From positions 4,558 to 68,557 of the forward strand of contig NW_003147271.1 of NCBI RefSeq assembly GCF_000003605.2: a stretch of DNA of 64,000 nt, given 5' to 3'. Below the pieces are notes generated by a model. That model had not been told where the DNA came from, did no database searches, and saw only the letters and a program-made list of their open reading frames with translations. Each line of letters starts with the position of its first letter. Within the stretch, counting starts at the first letter, position 1. Below are positions 52,601 to 59,351 of the stretch, one piece after another. Origin of the DNA: Saccoglossus kowalevskii (taxonomy: Eukaryota > Hemichordata > Enteropneusta > Harrimaniidae). Position numbers and translations under genes: made by a program.

Positions 52601-55082
52601 CCAGAATTCCTTTAAAAAAAAATCATGCAATAACACTTGGGATATTAATAATAATGAATAACCCAAAACTACCATCCAATATGGTGCCATAGGGAGTTAT
52701 TTATAATTGTAATACTAGTGATACGTTTGATGGGCGTGTCAAGTTACTGCATCACATTTTAATGGCATATAATTTGATACATAAATTGTATTATTATAGA
52801 TTATGCAATATAAATGGTCTAATTATAACTTTGTAACAGTACCGGTAGTACAGTTATTAGTTTTTTTCATAGTTATTATTTAAAACATCAAAATTGAAGC
52901 CCCTGATCATCATCTAAATCACAGCACACAGAATGGCTGACAACTCCCACCAACTGATCAATTATTATTTTTTCCAACATTTTTGCAGGCCCCTTCTGAT
53001 GAAACATGACATATTTTGTAGATAATTCATTACTTTTAATGAGTTAGGTAACACTATACCAGTAATAGTTCTAGACAACAATGCACTTTTTTTTGCAGTG
53101 ACCGTCAAGGTCAATATTGTACTAGAAAATTCCATTTTTCAACAAACATGTTTATTAATAATTATACTGGTAAACATGTTATGACAATAACATTTCAAAG
53201 AGTAAATGAAAGAGGCAACATGGGAATTCCCTGGTAACCTAATGCATCTGGTGTGTCAATACAAATATTCACAATTAGTTTTCTCTATAAATAGATCACA
53301 AATTATCAACAGTGAGAATGATTACATCATATTGCTCACACAGAGTTACAAGTTAATTATTATGTTATAGTTTCTGGTGTAAAGCTTTATCTTCCTGTAT
53401 AAGTATTTGACAACTAAGAATAGGACAGTTCAGAGTTTGTATTTGCACACAGGATGTTGCCACATTCACACCACGACTGTTGTACAATTTGGTGCTGTAA
53501 AGCCTACTACTCCGCATTCTACTACTACATTACCTATTCAGATATTACTGTGGAAAACCACTGACTGAAACGAGAATTTAATAATTATAAAGGAATAAGA
53601 TTAATAACTACCACTTATCTATATCTTATATCGGTTGGTCCTATGGCCCCAACTGCTTTCAACTATTTTTAGTTTAATTAAACATGGGTTAATATATTTC
53701 CAGGTTTTACCATCTGGGGGTCAATGTACATTTTTTAAGACAAGATTCAACTAGTTCATGTTGTGCAAGATCAGAGATAAACCATTAGATTAATTAATGC
53801 ATCACAAATTGCCTGTGACAAATGGTGACCAAGTACAATAATATTATCTGCATTCAGACGTAGTGCACTGTAAGAAAATCACAAGTGATCCCAACTAGAC
53901 ATTATCCCCAGACCAACAAGTCAGATTAAACTGCCACTGTTTCTCTGTCCTCTAAGCTCTACCATGAGAAAGAGAATTCTGCACTTTAATTTAACCAGAA
54001 AGTCTGACGGACAATGGTTAGAATATTTTAAGACATGGATATGATTGTTATTATTCAAATTTTAGACATGATTACAACCATATTGGGAAGCCACACTTAG
54101 TTAGAATTCCTCACCTGCATTGGACGATGTTTTATAATATAAATAATAGTGTACACTACCTGTCCTCGCCTTCTGACTGGCCATCTGTTGATGGGGCTCC
54201 AGAAGACATGTCATTGACATTCAGCGTATCTCTGATATGCTCCATCATAGAAAGGGAACTATAATCAGTAAGCCCTGGGAGAGTGGAAGCAGGCTGTGAC
54301 TGTGTTACCGATGACTGCACAGCCTCCTGTCCCTGATTCTGATTCCCACCTTGAGGTTGTGCATTGTTCTGTCCTGTGTTTTGCTGTGATGTTGGTATGT
54401 TTTGTTGGTTTTGCTGTGGGGTCGGATTCTGAGTTGGCGTGCTTGAATTTGTAGATTTCACCTGTGGCTGTATATTGGTAGTTGGTTGTTCACTTACAGG
54501 CAAAACTACAGGGTTTTCTGTAATTGCATCCTGACCGGCAGTGTAATGAACCGAACTTGCTGCACTAGAATTTCCAGAACCCGGCTCTATCTCAACGGTT
54601 CTTTCCGGAACATTAATGGTTTCAACTTTTGGCTCTTTTGGTTTCTCAGCTGGGTCCAAGAAATCAGTACAAGTCCACCTACCCCGTTTGATCGGCTCCG
54701 TTGTTTCAATTTTAACAACTCGAAACCTGGAGGGACCGTTTCCCTGGTTGTTGCCATTGACAGTCGGTGGTAAGGTTTCCTTAATAATTTCCGGAGACAT
54801 GAGATCTTCGTTTGATTGGTCGAGATCTTGTGATGTGTTTTTGGACATGTCAAGTAAGTCAGAGGACACATCCTCTGCGTGACTTTCGTCGAGTTCATCC
54901 ATACTTTCAGCATCATCATTGTTGGTGTTCTCCGACACCTTGACACTTGTTATTTGGAAGCAACTCTTCTTCTTTTGGCTAGCAGCGGTACCTGTTAGGT
55001 AAAGCTGTGAGCTTTCATCACCACCTACATCCATCGCATGTTTGTCCGCCATTATTTCTTCCTGTAAACCACCCTCTGCCAT
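5919..55082 (-). CDS. TSC22D1: TSC22-domain family protein, long isoform (three coding exons, alternative first exons)
   Basis: The long isoform joins exon 54160-55082, exon 9421-9472 and exon 5919-6230 into a predicted 428-residue protein. The N-terminal exon has the two long-isoform boxes ([11 protein letters not shown] at residues 37-47; SRFRVVKIE at 118-126 followed by [11 protein letters not shown] at 133-143). The shared exons give the TSC box ([17 protein letters not shown], then [19 protein letters not shown]) and a leucine zipper. Family knowledge: these are non-canonical zipper proteins that dimerise. Long forms (bunched-A, TSC22D1.1, D2, D4) promote growth and partner NRBP/Madm and WNK-pathway proteins; short forms act on transcription and can antagonise them. 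Frame, phase and splice sites agree at every junction. The ~45 kb first intron holds alternative first exons. Naming D1 rather than D2 or D4 is a convention, because invertebrates usually have one gene. The family identification is near certain. Confidence 0.95.
6036..6062 (-). repeat. Pure (CAG)9 tract inside the TSC22 coding exon
   Basis: Nine uninterrupted CTG on the plus strand are read as CAG on the coding strand and encode nine glutamines. Uninterrupted triplets inside a coding exon are candidates for length polymorphism. Confidence 0.95.
7190..7645 (-). mobile_element. Short 3' fragment of a LINE
   Basis: The minus-strand frame at 7610-7335 reads [30 protein letters not shown], the same C-terminal zinc-knuckle-like region as the element at 1-790 but from a different copy. 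It is followed by the typical end [17 protein letters not shown]. Just upstream, in another frame, is [12 protein letters not shown], so there is one frameshift. The 3' UTR runs down to about 7190 with an AATAAA near the end. Nearly all of the element is missing, as usual for 5'-truncated copies. Confidence 0.8.
8401..8408. promoter_or_regulatory. Perfect palindromic CRE (TGACGTCA) in the last TSC22 intron
   Basis: The full 8-bp CREB/ATF site occurs at 8401-8408, with a half-site (TGACGTCC) about 22 bp further on. Function is unknown. Confidence 0.3.
8528..8734. mobile_element. MITE family B copy with TA target duplication
   Basis: The 207-bp element starts CTGTGAAAGGTTTAATTATT and ends ATTATTCATTTTACAG, with CACTGGGTTTTAATTTTG and complementary AAACCCAGTG blocks. 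TA flanks both ends. It is very similar to the copy at 16030-16239. Confidence 0.85.
9421..9472 (-). CDS. TSC22D1: TSC22 common exon 2 (52 nt), N-terminal half of the TSC box
   Basis: The exon encodes (S)[17 protein letters not shown]. It is preceded by a pyrimidine-rich tract and TTTGCAG acceptor and followed by the donor ATG|GTGAGT. It needs two bases from the previous exon; AG + T makes Ser with every candidate first exon in this window. The sequence is nearly identical to the vertebrate equivalent ([18 protein letters not shown]). The longer open frame around it (9352-9639) is intron read-through and not coding. Confidence 0.95.
10274..11305. mobile_element. Long-TIR non-autonomous DNA transposon with 7-bp target duplication
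   Basis: The ends are near-identical inverted repeats of about 190 bp, starting TCAATCTGATTAAAATCTG. They are flanked on both sides by ATATACA (10267-10273 and 11306-11312), a perfect 7-bp duplication. The interior (about 10490-11090) is much more GC-rich and gene-like than the AT-rich arms, and includes the assembly gap 10758-10849. A small open frame starts ATGGCGGATTATACCGACG at 10588 and stops after 16 codons. An AATAAA occurs near 10956. No transposase is visible. The 7-bp duplication and arms do not fix the superfamily. Confidence 0.85.
10758..10849. other. Assembly gap (92 N) inside the long-TIR transposon
   Basis: Unknown bases lie in the GC-rich interior of the element at 10274-11305. 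Frames crossing it are artefacts. Confidence 0.99.
12027..12206. mobile_element. MITE family C copy with TA target duplication
   Basis: The 180-bp element starts CTGTAAAATCTGTATTAGAA and ends TTCTAATACAGATTTTACGG, with GCGGCTTCTATTA blocks near both ends and flanking TA. This is the most intact family C copy here. Confidence 0.85.
12491..12826. repeat. Two-copy 166-bp tandem duplication
   Basis: Both units start GCATTTAATTT (12491, 12657) and share GACTTGGACAAA, TTGTCTGTGATATCTCTTAC and GTGCGGTAACATCCG. They differ by roughly one base in ten. Confidence 0.85.
13221..13342. mobile_element. MITE family A copy (short)
   Basis: The termini CTGTAAAATATTTTATTTTCG and the complementary TATTTTACAG enclose a palindromic body with GCTGAA/TTCAGC blocks. 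TA lies on the left side; the right flank is degraded. Confidence 0.75.
13668..13705. repeat. GA-rich simple repeat
   Basis: AGCGAGAGAGAGCGAGAGTG and similar units form an imperfect purine tract. Confidence 0.9.
14634..14740 (-). CDS. TSC22D1: Candidate alternative first exon of TSC22, short isoform (35 codons + AG)
   Basis: This exon is too short for ordinary ORF lists. The ATG at 14740 (context GACATGG, good) opens [20 protein letters not shown] and the exon ends [14 protein letters not shown] at the donor GTAGGT. The next triplet is TAG, so the frame closes right at the splice site and in phase 2. Joined to the common exons it gives a 156-residue protein, close to GILZ and short TSC22 (about 137-144). 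The N-terminus has a Ser/Tyr/Pro-rich start and a hydrophobic end. The frame is open for about 30 codons upstream of the ATG. Local GC is higher than in flanking intron. It is the last start before the common exon, about 5.2 kb upstream of it, a usual place for the short-isoform promoter. Confidence 0.65.
15417..15615. mobile_element. MITE family A copy with TA target duplication
   Basis: This 199-bp element runs from CTGTGAAATACTTTATTTTC to AAATAAAGTATTTTACAG. It is flanked by TA on both sides, and the two halves are mutual inverted repeats. Confidence 0.85.
15932..16331. mobile_element. MITE family C copy interrupted by a family B MITE
   Basis: Family C arms (TGTAAAATCTGTATTAGAAG ... GGCTTCTAAAATACATATTA) lie on either side of the family B element at 16030-16239. 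Removing that insert leaves about 190 bp, the length of the intact family C copy at 12027-12206. Confidence 0.8.
16030..16239. mobile_element. MITE family B copy nested in a family C MITE
   Basis: The 210-bp element from CTGTAAAAGAATTAATTATT to GTAGTCATTTTACAG has TA on both sides and closely matches 8528-8734. It sits inside the family C element, so it is the younger of the two. Confidence 0.85.
16973..17100. repeat. Two-copy 70-bp tandem duplication
   Basis: GCAGACTTTA.GAGGTATACC and AAACTGAAACTCAGGCAGT recur 70 bp apart (16973, 17043). Confidence 0.85.
17403..17484. mobile_element. MITE family C, right half only
   Basis: From TTTTTGGTTCTCAATTGTTC to TAATACAGATTTTACGG it matches the right half of the copy at 12027-12206. 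The left half is missing. Confidence 0.75.
18740..18800. mobile_element. MITE family D fragment
   Basis: GAAATTGAACGTAAAAACAG followed by AACAAAGGTCA matches the left part of family D. It borders the dispersed repeat at 18810-19170. Confidence 0.5.
18810..19170. repeat. Diverged copies of the AGTCCCCGTT-element internal unit
   Basis: It shares TTGTGTTCAATGTATGTACC, TTGATCAGTCCAAGCGTGTC and ATGACGTGCATTGCATGG with the units at 38.1-38.9 kb. It has no hairpin ends of its own. Confidence 0.6.
20231..20861. mobile_element. Hairpin-ended repeat element (AGTCCCCGTT ends)
   Basis: The element starts AGTCCCCGTT and ends in a hairpin at 20827-20861 whose arms are AGTCCCCGTT and AACGGGGACT. The interior consists of diverged copies of a unit with AAAATGGCCGCCATTCGGC, GTGAAGTTTGA and AGATACAGGTCCAGACA. 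Further unit-like sequence continues to about 21045 and ends in CCCCCATTTCGGACTAG. No target duplication is evident. Confidence 0.65.
22062..22297. mobile_element. MITE family D copy with internal deletion
   Basis: CATTTTCTGGTTACTGCGAG and GAACATAAAAACAGAACAAA at one end and CGTCTTTCACGCAACTCAC at the other match family D, but the central part (~150 bp) is missing. Confidence 0.7.
22628..22663 (+). repeat. Poly(A) run
   Basis: A run of about 36 A has no clear retroposon body before it. Confidence 0.9.
23779..23805. repeat. Perfect 11-bp stem hairpin
   Basis: GTACACATTTC and GAAATGTGTAC are separated by a 5-base loop. Confidence 0.85.
25940..26352 (-). CDS. TSC22D1: Alternative first exon of TSC22, intermediate isoform (137 codons + AG)
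   Basis: The first ATG in this open frame is at 26352 ([17 protein letters not shown]). The frame opens after a TAA about 45 codons further upstream. The exon ends ...[10 protein letters not shown] and meets a strong donor, CAG|GTTAGT, in phase 2, so it joins the common exon as YHEYL-SASGASV. The predicted protein is 258 residues. The N-terminal 137 residues are rich in Ser, Tyr, His and Asp, with [12 protein letters not shown] and [11 protein letters not shown] runs and no membrane segment. I do not recognise this N-terminus in vertebrate TSC22D proteins. GC content and codon variety are clearly above the surrounding intron, which supports coding. Open reading continues ~45 codons past the donor, so a read-through form cannot be excluded. 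Confidence 0.75.
27831..27846 (-). promoter_or_regulatory. CTCF-like core motif
   Basis: On the minus strand TGCCACTAGAGGGCAG matches the bilaterian CTCF core (CCASYAGRKGGC). It lies in the TSC22 intron just upstream of the alternative exon at 25940-26352. Occupancy cannot be judged from sequence. Confidence 0.4.
28561..28768. mobile_element. MITE family A copy with TA target duplication
   Basis: This is a 208-bp inverted-repeat element of the same family as 15417-15615 (TACTTTATTTTCGCTTGG at one end, CCAGCGAAAATAAAGTA at the other), flanked by TA. Confidence 0.85.
35260..35515. repeat. Diverged copy of the AGTCCCCGTT-element internal unit
   Basis: ATGTACCAAATTTGAACAAA, ACAAAATGGCTGCCAGTCAG and a GACAGACAGACAGATGG tract match the unit seen at 20.5 kb and 38.5 kb. 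Confidence 0.6.
38044..39937. mobile_element. Hairpin-ended repeat element with internal ~310-bp tandem array, gap inside
   Basis: It begins CGTCCCCGTTC and ends in a hairpin at 39903-39937 (AGTCCCCGTT ... AACGGGGACT), as in the element at 20231-20861. Inside, the anchor GCATTTTCGGCCTTAAA recurs at 38204, 38511 and 38832, giving units of 307 and 321 bp. The array runs into the gap 38887-39766 and probably fills it. A (CACGGACG)-like minisatellite lies at 39848-39890. Confidence 0.7.
38887..39766. other. Assembly gap (880 N) in a tandem array
   Basis: Unknown bases lie between tandem repeat units. The long open frames predicted across it are artefacts of N. Confidence 0.99.
41315..41500 (-). 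CDS. Possible small single-pass membrane protein (61 aa) in the TSC22 intron
   Basis: The ATG at 41500 has an excellent context (GCCATGG). The frame reads 61 codons to TAG with varied codons and no low-complexity bias. The N-terminal ~38 residues are polar and acidic ([20 protein letters not shown]). The C-terminal ~20 residues form one clear hydrophobic segment ([20 protein letters not shown]), which would suit a tail-anchored or small integral membrane protein. I recognise no family. It is on the same strand as TSC22, within its first intron, with no obvious promoter. An ORF this short can occur by chance in 64 kb. It could also be one exon of a spliced product. Confidence 0.25.
   Translation of the reverse strand: MDLDETINVNDLPRPIRHGYRIVDLAVDSYNSNAIIPWEFCATFVAIILLLYMYCICVTSV
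42077..42445. mobile_element. MITE family D copy (GATTTTCCGT ends)
   Basis: The ends AATAGGTGATTTTCCGTTCA and the complement of AATAGACCATTTTCCATACA are inverted repeats about 35 bp long containing CTGCGAGA. The copy is in reverse orientation relative to 61476-61877, which it matches closely over its full length, implying recent activity. It carries an uninterrupted 76-codon minus-strand frame, only partly kept in other copies, so coding is doubtful. Confidence 0.8.
42640..43118. mobile_element. Old degenerate MITE family D copy, interrupted
   Basis: It is recognisable by ATTTTTCGTACACTGCAGAAT, GGCCGATCTTTCAGAAGGGA, CTATCATCAAATGTGTATAG and CAAGATCTCACAGTTAATGGA in the order of the intact copies. 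It is much more diverged and split by the retroposon tail at 42811-42966. Confidence 0.65.
42811..42966 (+). mobile_element. Retroposon 3' end (LINE or SINE tail) inside an older MITE
   Basis: This 156-bp insertion ends in AATAAAGACATTTATTATTAT and interrupts a degenerate copy of the GATTTTCCGT MITE family. It is flanked by AACTCATTTAAGA (42798-42810) and AACTTCATCAAGA (42967-42979), an imperfect 13-bp target duplication as expected for LINE-type insertion. Confidence 0.6.
44724..44840. mobile_element. MITE family E copy with TTAA target duplication
   Basis: The 117-bp element starts AGGGCAGTGGTCGCC and ends GACGACCAGCACCCT, flanked by TTAA at 44720-44723 and 44841-44844. TTAA targets are typical of piggyBac-type transposition. 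Confidence 0.75.
45511..45629 (-). CDS. TSC22D1: Candidate alternative first exon of TSC22, short isoform (39 codons + AG)
   Basis: An open frame begins after a TAA near 45756, runs through an ATG at 45629 (context GGGAATGG) and ends at 45511 in TTG-AG followed by the donor GTAACA. The next in-frame triplet after AGG is TAA, so the frame closes exactly at the splice site, in the phase 2 the common exon needs. The predicted N-terminus begins [20 protein letters not shown] and ends [11 protein letters not shown], then joins SASGASV. The CYQ...FTFLS pattern recalls the vertebrate short-isoform N-terminus (VYQL..FSISFLSSLLG), though the match is loose. The full product would be 160 residues, close to vertebrate short forms. 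The donor is acceptable but not strong. Upstream non-AUG codons could extend the product. Confidence 0.55.
47505..47562. mobile_element. MITE family C, left end only
   Basis: CTGTAAAATCTGTATTAGAA followed by GCTGCGGCTTCTATTA and AGTACAATGCAAT matches the left third of the family C element. The rest is absent. Confidence 0.7.
48234..48407. mobile_element. MITE family A copy with TA target duplication
   Basis: This 174-bp copy has near-perfect ends (CTGTAAAATACTTTATTTT / AAAATAAAGTATTTTACAG) and flanking TA on both sides. The ends look recent, although the interior differs from the other copies. Confidence 0.85.
50721..51003. repeat. Direct repeat, period about 191 bp
   Basis: GCCAGCAAAGTGCACATCAAC near 50724 and GCCAGCAAAATGCACATCAAC near 50915 are followed in both by a CCAGGATT and a TCAAGGACA block. 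Confidence 0.7.
51817..52140. repeat. Old direct repeat, period about 180 bp
   Basis: Both halves contain GATT..CTGCTGA or TGCTGATT, ATTGATTTT.GTAT.TC, TTAATTAATTA and TTATTTTGTTTAGA in the same order. Confidence 0.55.
54160..55082 (-). CDS. TSC22D1: TSC22 first exon of the long isoform (307 codons + 2 nt)
   Basis: The start ATG at 55082 sits in a good context (AAGATGG) and opens [20 protein letters not shown]. Residues 37-49 form the first conserved box and 118-143 the second. The second box contains RFRV (119-122), an RFxV-type motif known in other proteins to dock CCT domains of the SPAK/OSR1/WNK kind. Residues about 50-100 are acidic. Residues about 200-265 are Gln/Asn/Pro/Ser/Thr-rich and probably disordered. 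The last segment ([19 protein letters not shown]) looks more ordered. The exon ends GAC-AG and meets the donor GTAGTG, giving phase 2; reading on would stop at once (AGG TAG). There is no stop anywhere in the 923 nt. A stronger-looking donor (CAG|GTGAGG) lies 45 nt downstream, but using it would include the in-frame stop. Confidence 0.95.
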
Positions 55083-55420
55083 CTTCAGTCACAACACGGT
55101 GAAAATTATCACAGAAAACTCGACAGTGTTACCCACCTCACAAAGTCAAAATCGTACATAATAACTTCCATGGTTATCCAGTTATTATTTGGTATCAGTT
55201 CTGCGTCGACTGACCACCAAAATGTAACTTTTGCAACCAATTTTCGTCGAAAACCGGTCAACTACAAACTACACAGGCTTCTTGTACAAAACCCAAGATG
55301 GCGACAGTCATGTGTCATATACAAAGGATGATGGGAAATATTGCGTCGACCCTTTCGACACCGGGGGCGTCACTCCAACAAATACAATTTCAAATTTCGC
55401 CCGCGAGAGTCAAGTACGAC
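55083..55420 (-). promoter_or_regulatory. Probable promoter and 5' UTR of the TSC22 long isoform
   Basis: This stretch just upstream of the long-isoform ATG has more CpG than its surroundings (two GCGTCGAC, CACCGGGGGCG). It carries a CCAAT at 55237-55241 and a YY1-like CGCCATCTTG at 55303-55294 on the minus strand. No clear TATA box is seen. The plus-strand open frames here are not convincing genes. Confidence 0.45.
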
Positions 55421-57046
55421 CTCATTGCAATGATAATATCATTGTTGGGCTTCTTTTTAAATACAGTCTTAATTTTTACCTTTTTTATTTATTTATCTTA
55501 ATAATTATTATATTTTTTAGTTATTATAATGTTTATTTTTCAAGGCTTTTTTCGTCAATTTGTTATTAGCGGGCTTGCGATCAAGAACAGCAATAAGCAA
55601 ATTTGCCTGCCAGCAAAACAAGACAAAATAATAATAGCAAAATATATATATCACAAAACGGGAAAAACATTTTAAATTTAAAATTACATAAATAGAAGCC
55701 CAACAAAGACATTATTTTACTTATATTTTTGCTAGTTGGAGGCTTATTTGGATTGGTGTCAGGGGCCGGGTTTTAGAGTTCATCGAGTCCGACGATGACG
55801 ACTACGTGAAGAAAGCTTCCCAAGTTGAATATAAACCTGCATATTTTTCTACAGATGCAAAAAACAAAGAAGTCCGTGTGCCTAATTGTACCACAGTCAC
55901 TTATAACAAAAATAACACATTAAAGGGCGGTAGTCGTCGCGTGTTGATAAACATTGATTTTCCCCGCCATAATCCAATGCGCTTTTCTAATTACATGTAT
56001 ACCTTCCACTAAAAAAATACCTAATTGAAGCATGGTAACCTCTCAGTATGTACTCGTTGGTGCGCCACAGTCAAAGTCGCCATTTGTTTTTATATGAGAC
56101 CCGTCTCGCGCATGATTGTGACTAACCCTCGTGACTAGCCCTCGTATTTTAACATTTGGTACGCGTCGGAGCTTGGGATATAAGTTGCAGAATAATAAGT
56201 CTTATATGGAATCAAATGTTTTACTATATGTGGCTATGTTTGATAAAGTTTTAATTTGGACATTAAACATCATATTTGTACTTTTGTATATTTTTTGAAA
56301 TTATTCCCACTATGAGTAACATAATAAGCGAGTTTCCTCAATAAATTAACTTAAAACTTATACACACGGGTAACAGAACGTTTACCACGGACTTAGAAAT
56401 TGGTTGATTTGAACTAAACCTAAAGTTTGACTGAACAAAATGTGGACCTTTTAAAACACACCCGGTAGCATGTGGTTCGAAAATGTGGTAAAAGCCATAT
56501 ACGTCCACTCTTGACGCAGCAGTGCGTCCACCATAATAGACACAACACCTCCATAATATCGTATTGTATCCATATAAATATTGTGTGAAGTGTTACATAT
56601 TTCATATTGAATGTGATGCCTTCCAGAGATGACTTAATATAGTACATGGACTTTCACTGTGTGTATGGATTATGGGTTGTGTAATGGCTGAGTCAAGTCA
56701 AGAAATTATACACACATTGTGACATATCTTCAGCAGAGAAACAAAGAATTGAAACATAAAATTTCACCGCGTTGGGCTAACAGATAAACTTGAAATGGAA
56801 ACAAGAAGAAGAGGGTAGCTTCTCAAAGAAGACAGTACTTTATATGCGAATGAAAAGTTTACTGAGTACGATCTTCTAAAATATGATATGACAAATGTGA
56901 TGAAAGAACTTAGGGATATACTCGGCACAGTGGATAACTCATTACATTTTGTTAATAATATGCATATATGCTTGTATTACAATCTTTTAAAGTGTCAGAA
57001 CTTCAAGAAAATTAAACTGACCAGCAAATAAGAGTTCAGCGTTTAA

Positions 57047-57437
57047 GGTAGAAGTCTACTCATGAATGCCAATACCCAGAATTTATTCATTTTGCATACT
57101 TCGGATATACTCCCGGGCAATATAAGCATATTAACTTAAAAAAGTTGGGGTCACCATCCTAATTTTTGAGAAAATGATTGTTGTATTGTAGTGGATGGTG
57201 TCCATTTTGGCGTCAAACTGTAGTCAGGTGACATAGGCTGAAAAAATATACATTGTGACTGATGGGGTACTTTTTGTAGACCTCAATTATTTCAAAAAAA
57301 TGGATTTTAAAAAGTGTGGTCTAAGTTTCTGAAAACACATCGCTGTAACGCACAAAATAATGCTGTTTCATGGTGCAATGGGACAAAGGCTCCATGATTT
57401 TACATAATAAACCAATGAACAGCGTCTCACTTCTACC
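57047..57437. mobile_element. MITE family F with TTAA target duplication
   Basis: The element starts GGTAGAAGT and ends ACTTCTACC, with TTAA at 57043-57046 and 57438-57441. The 391-bp body shows no coding frame of note. Confidence 0.75.
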
Positions 57438-58811
57438 TTAATAATCTATCCAGCAAAGGTGGAGTATTTTATCATTTGCGCTCATAGCTCCGAATATTGA
57501 TCCTTTGATTGATCGTTACGTTTTCTCATTATGATGTGTAAATGTTGACCACAATGAGACACCAAACGCCAGTATTGCCCAATATATTCCTAAACATTTT
57601 ACATATATAATTTTAAAATTATTGCTACGACGTGCCACACCCTTTTTTGAATCATGCTTAATAATAATAAAAAAACATATTCTAACCGCACACTGCCAGG
57701 GTGTGCTCTAAAAGGTTCATTATACCACTATATTCGTTAAAACCTAAGATCTAGTTCCAATTGCATGAACTTGTTTTTTTATCAAGTCTTGGACTATATC
57801 TATCTAGTCGCAGTATTCCGCCCACGATTCAAGTCACGCACGCAGCACACGTTTATTTTAATAAACAATATCCTACTTTGCTGTATGCATGGTGTTATTT
57901 ATATTACTTATACATGTATGTAGTCCGACTAACCAGCAACAAAAACACGCATACTAACTCTGCCAATAAATTAGTAATATCGCAGGCGCCAGTGTGCTCG
58001 AGAAAAAAACTCGCACGTGGACAGACAGATACGAGGAATACAATACGCCGTTTATAGTATTCCCCGATCGAGTCATTCCGCCTCGCTTATCTTCACCAGA
58101 TACATGTGTTTATCTAAGACATGATGATGCCGGTAACCATGGGTAACACAAATGTGTTAAACAAGCTGGGATCCTTTGGTAATTGCTCATATTACAACAG
58201 GCGCCATCATTAAATTAAATGTTCATTCAATACAATATTCAGTAACCCGCTGTATTACACAGATCCGTATAAATTGGGTAGAAGTATGCACATCGAAGAA
58301 CAATCAAATGATGTAATTTTCTCAAAATTCTGTTAGATATTTGGGATGATGGTTTTGAGTGCCAGTGGTGTGGAGAAGTGTGACAATGCGGTTATACAAG
58401 ACGACTCGGAGTGACTTGAGCAACTTGCTGGCTGTGGAGTAATGAGCAATACGTTCATTTACACGTACAACAGGTTTGTGGCAGATATCACAGAATTAGG
58501 ACCACTGTCGAACGGAATTTAAATAAGTACAGACTGCTGATCGACACATGACACCGTTCGTAAAATAACGTCGAATTAAAAAATAATAAATATTAATTTT
58601 AAATTTTCGAAAAAAAAAGATTTGTAAGACCTGTGAATAAGCATGTTTATAAATGCATGCATGATGATAAGTTCCACACTGTATTAATAAACACAAAAGG
58701 CTGCTATCACGTACGCACTGCGATAACAGTGGTACATTCGTCACGCATGCAAGCGGAAATAACTATCCTCCTCGTTACTTGTATGAGCATAGACACTAAA
58801 ATACATTTTAA

Positions 58812-58936
58812 AGCGCGGTGGTCGTCGCGCAGAGCGTCTTCGAATTTCATGTAAATAAACAATTTATTTTACACGCGTTGTATAAGTCGCTATGAGTCCC
58901 ACATCGAACAGAACGCGGCGTGACGAACACCTCCCT
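58812..58936. mobile_element. MITE family E copy with TTAA target duplication
   Basis: The 125-bp element runs from AGCGCGGTGGTCGTCGCGC to GACGAACACCTCCCT with TTAA on both sides and shares interior GTCGCTATGA with 44724-44840. The flanks (AAAATACATT / AATGTATTTT) are also inverted repeats, so either the termini extend further or the target was palindromic. Confidence 0.75.
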
Positions 58937-59351
58937 TTAAAATGTATTTTAAGGTCTATGATATCATGAGTAAAATTGATGGTTGGGCGCACCGCCCTCA
59001 ACCGACTACCGCTGACAGACGAAGACTCGTACTTGGACGCAAAAGTTCATGGGACAAGGTACGAGTCTAGCACAGGGCGGGGCGAGAACGAGACGATATC
59101 TTACTGATACGTACTATTTTAGACTGCGAACAGGTTACATTATTTTATGGTACATTTTAATGGTAAACTAATATTAATATTTCTACTTAGTTAAAGCGGG
59201 GAGTCGTCACCTGCGCATGCGTCAAATGGTCATAGCGTGTCATTTACAAACAAGCGTCTACCCAAGAGCCTTTGCTTTTTAGTGTGTGTTGTTGTCGTCG
59301 TTTGGGACTCAATTCCCGCGCAATACTGCTGGTTTAGTTGCTTTTGCTTTT

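Larger units (their letters stand above)
45630..54159 (-). other. First part of the TSC22 long-isoform intron
   Basis: It contains MITE pieces at 47505 and 48234-48407, two old direct repeats (50.7-51.0 and 51.8-52.1 kb) and polyC runs near 50006. A CAG|GTGAGA donor-like site near 51556 has no open ATG-started frame before it. I saw no further coding exon. Confidence 0.65.
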
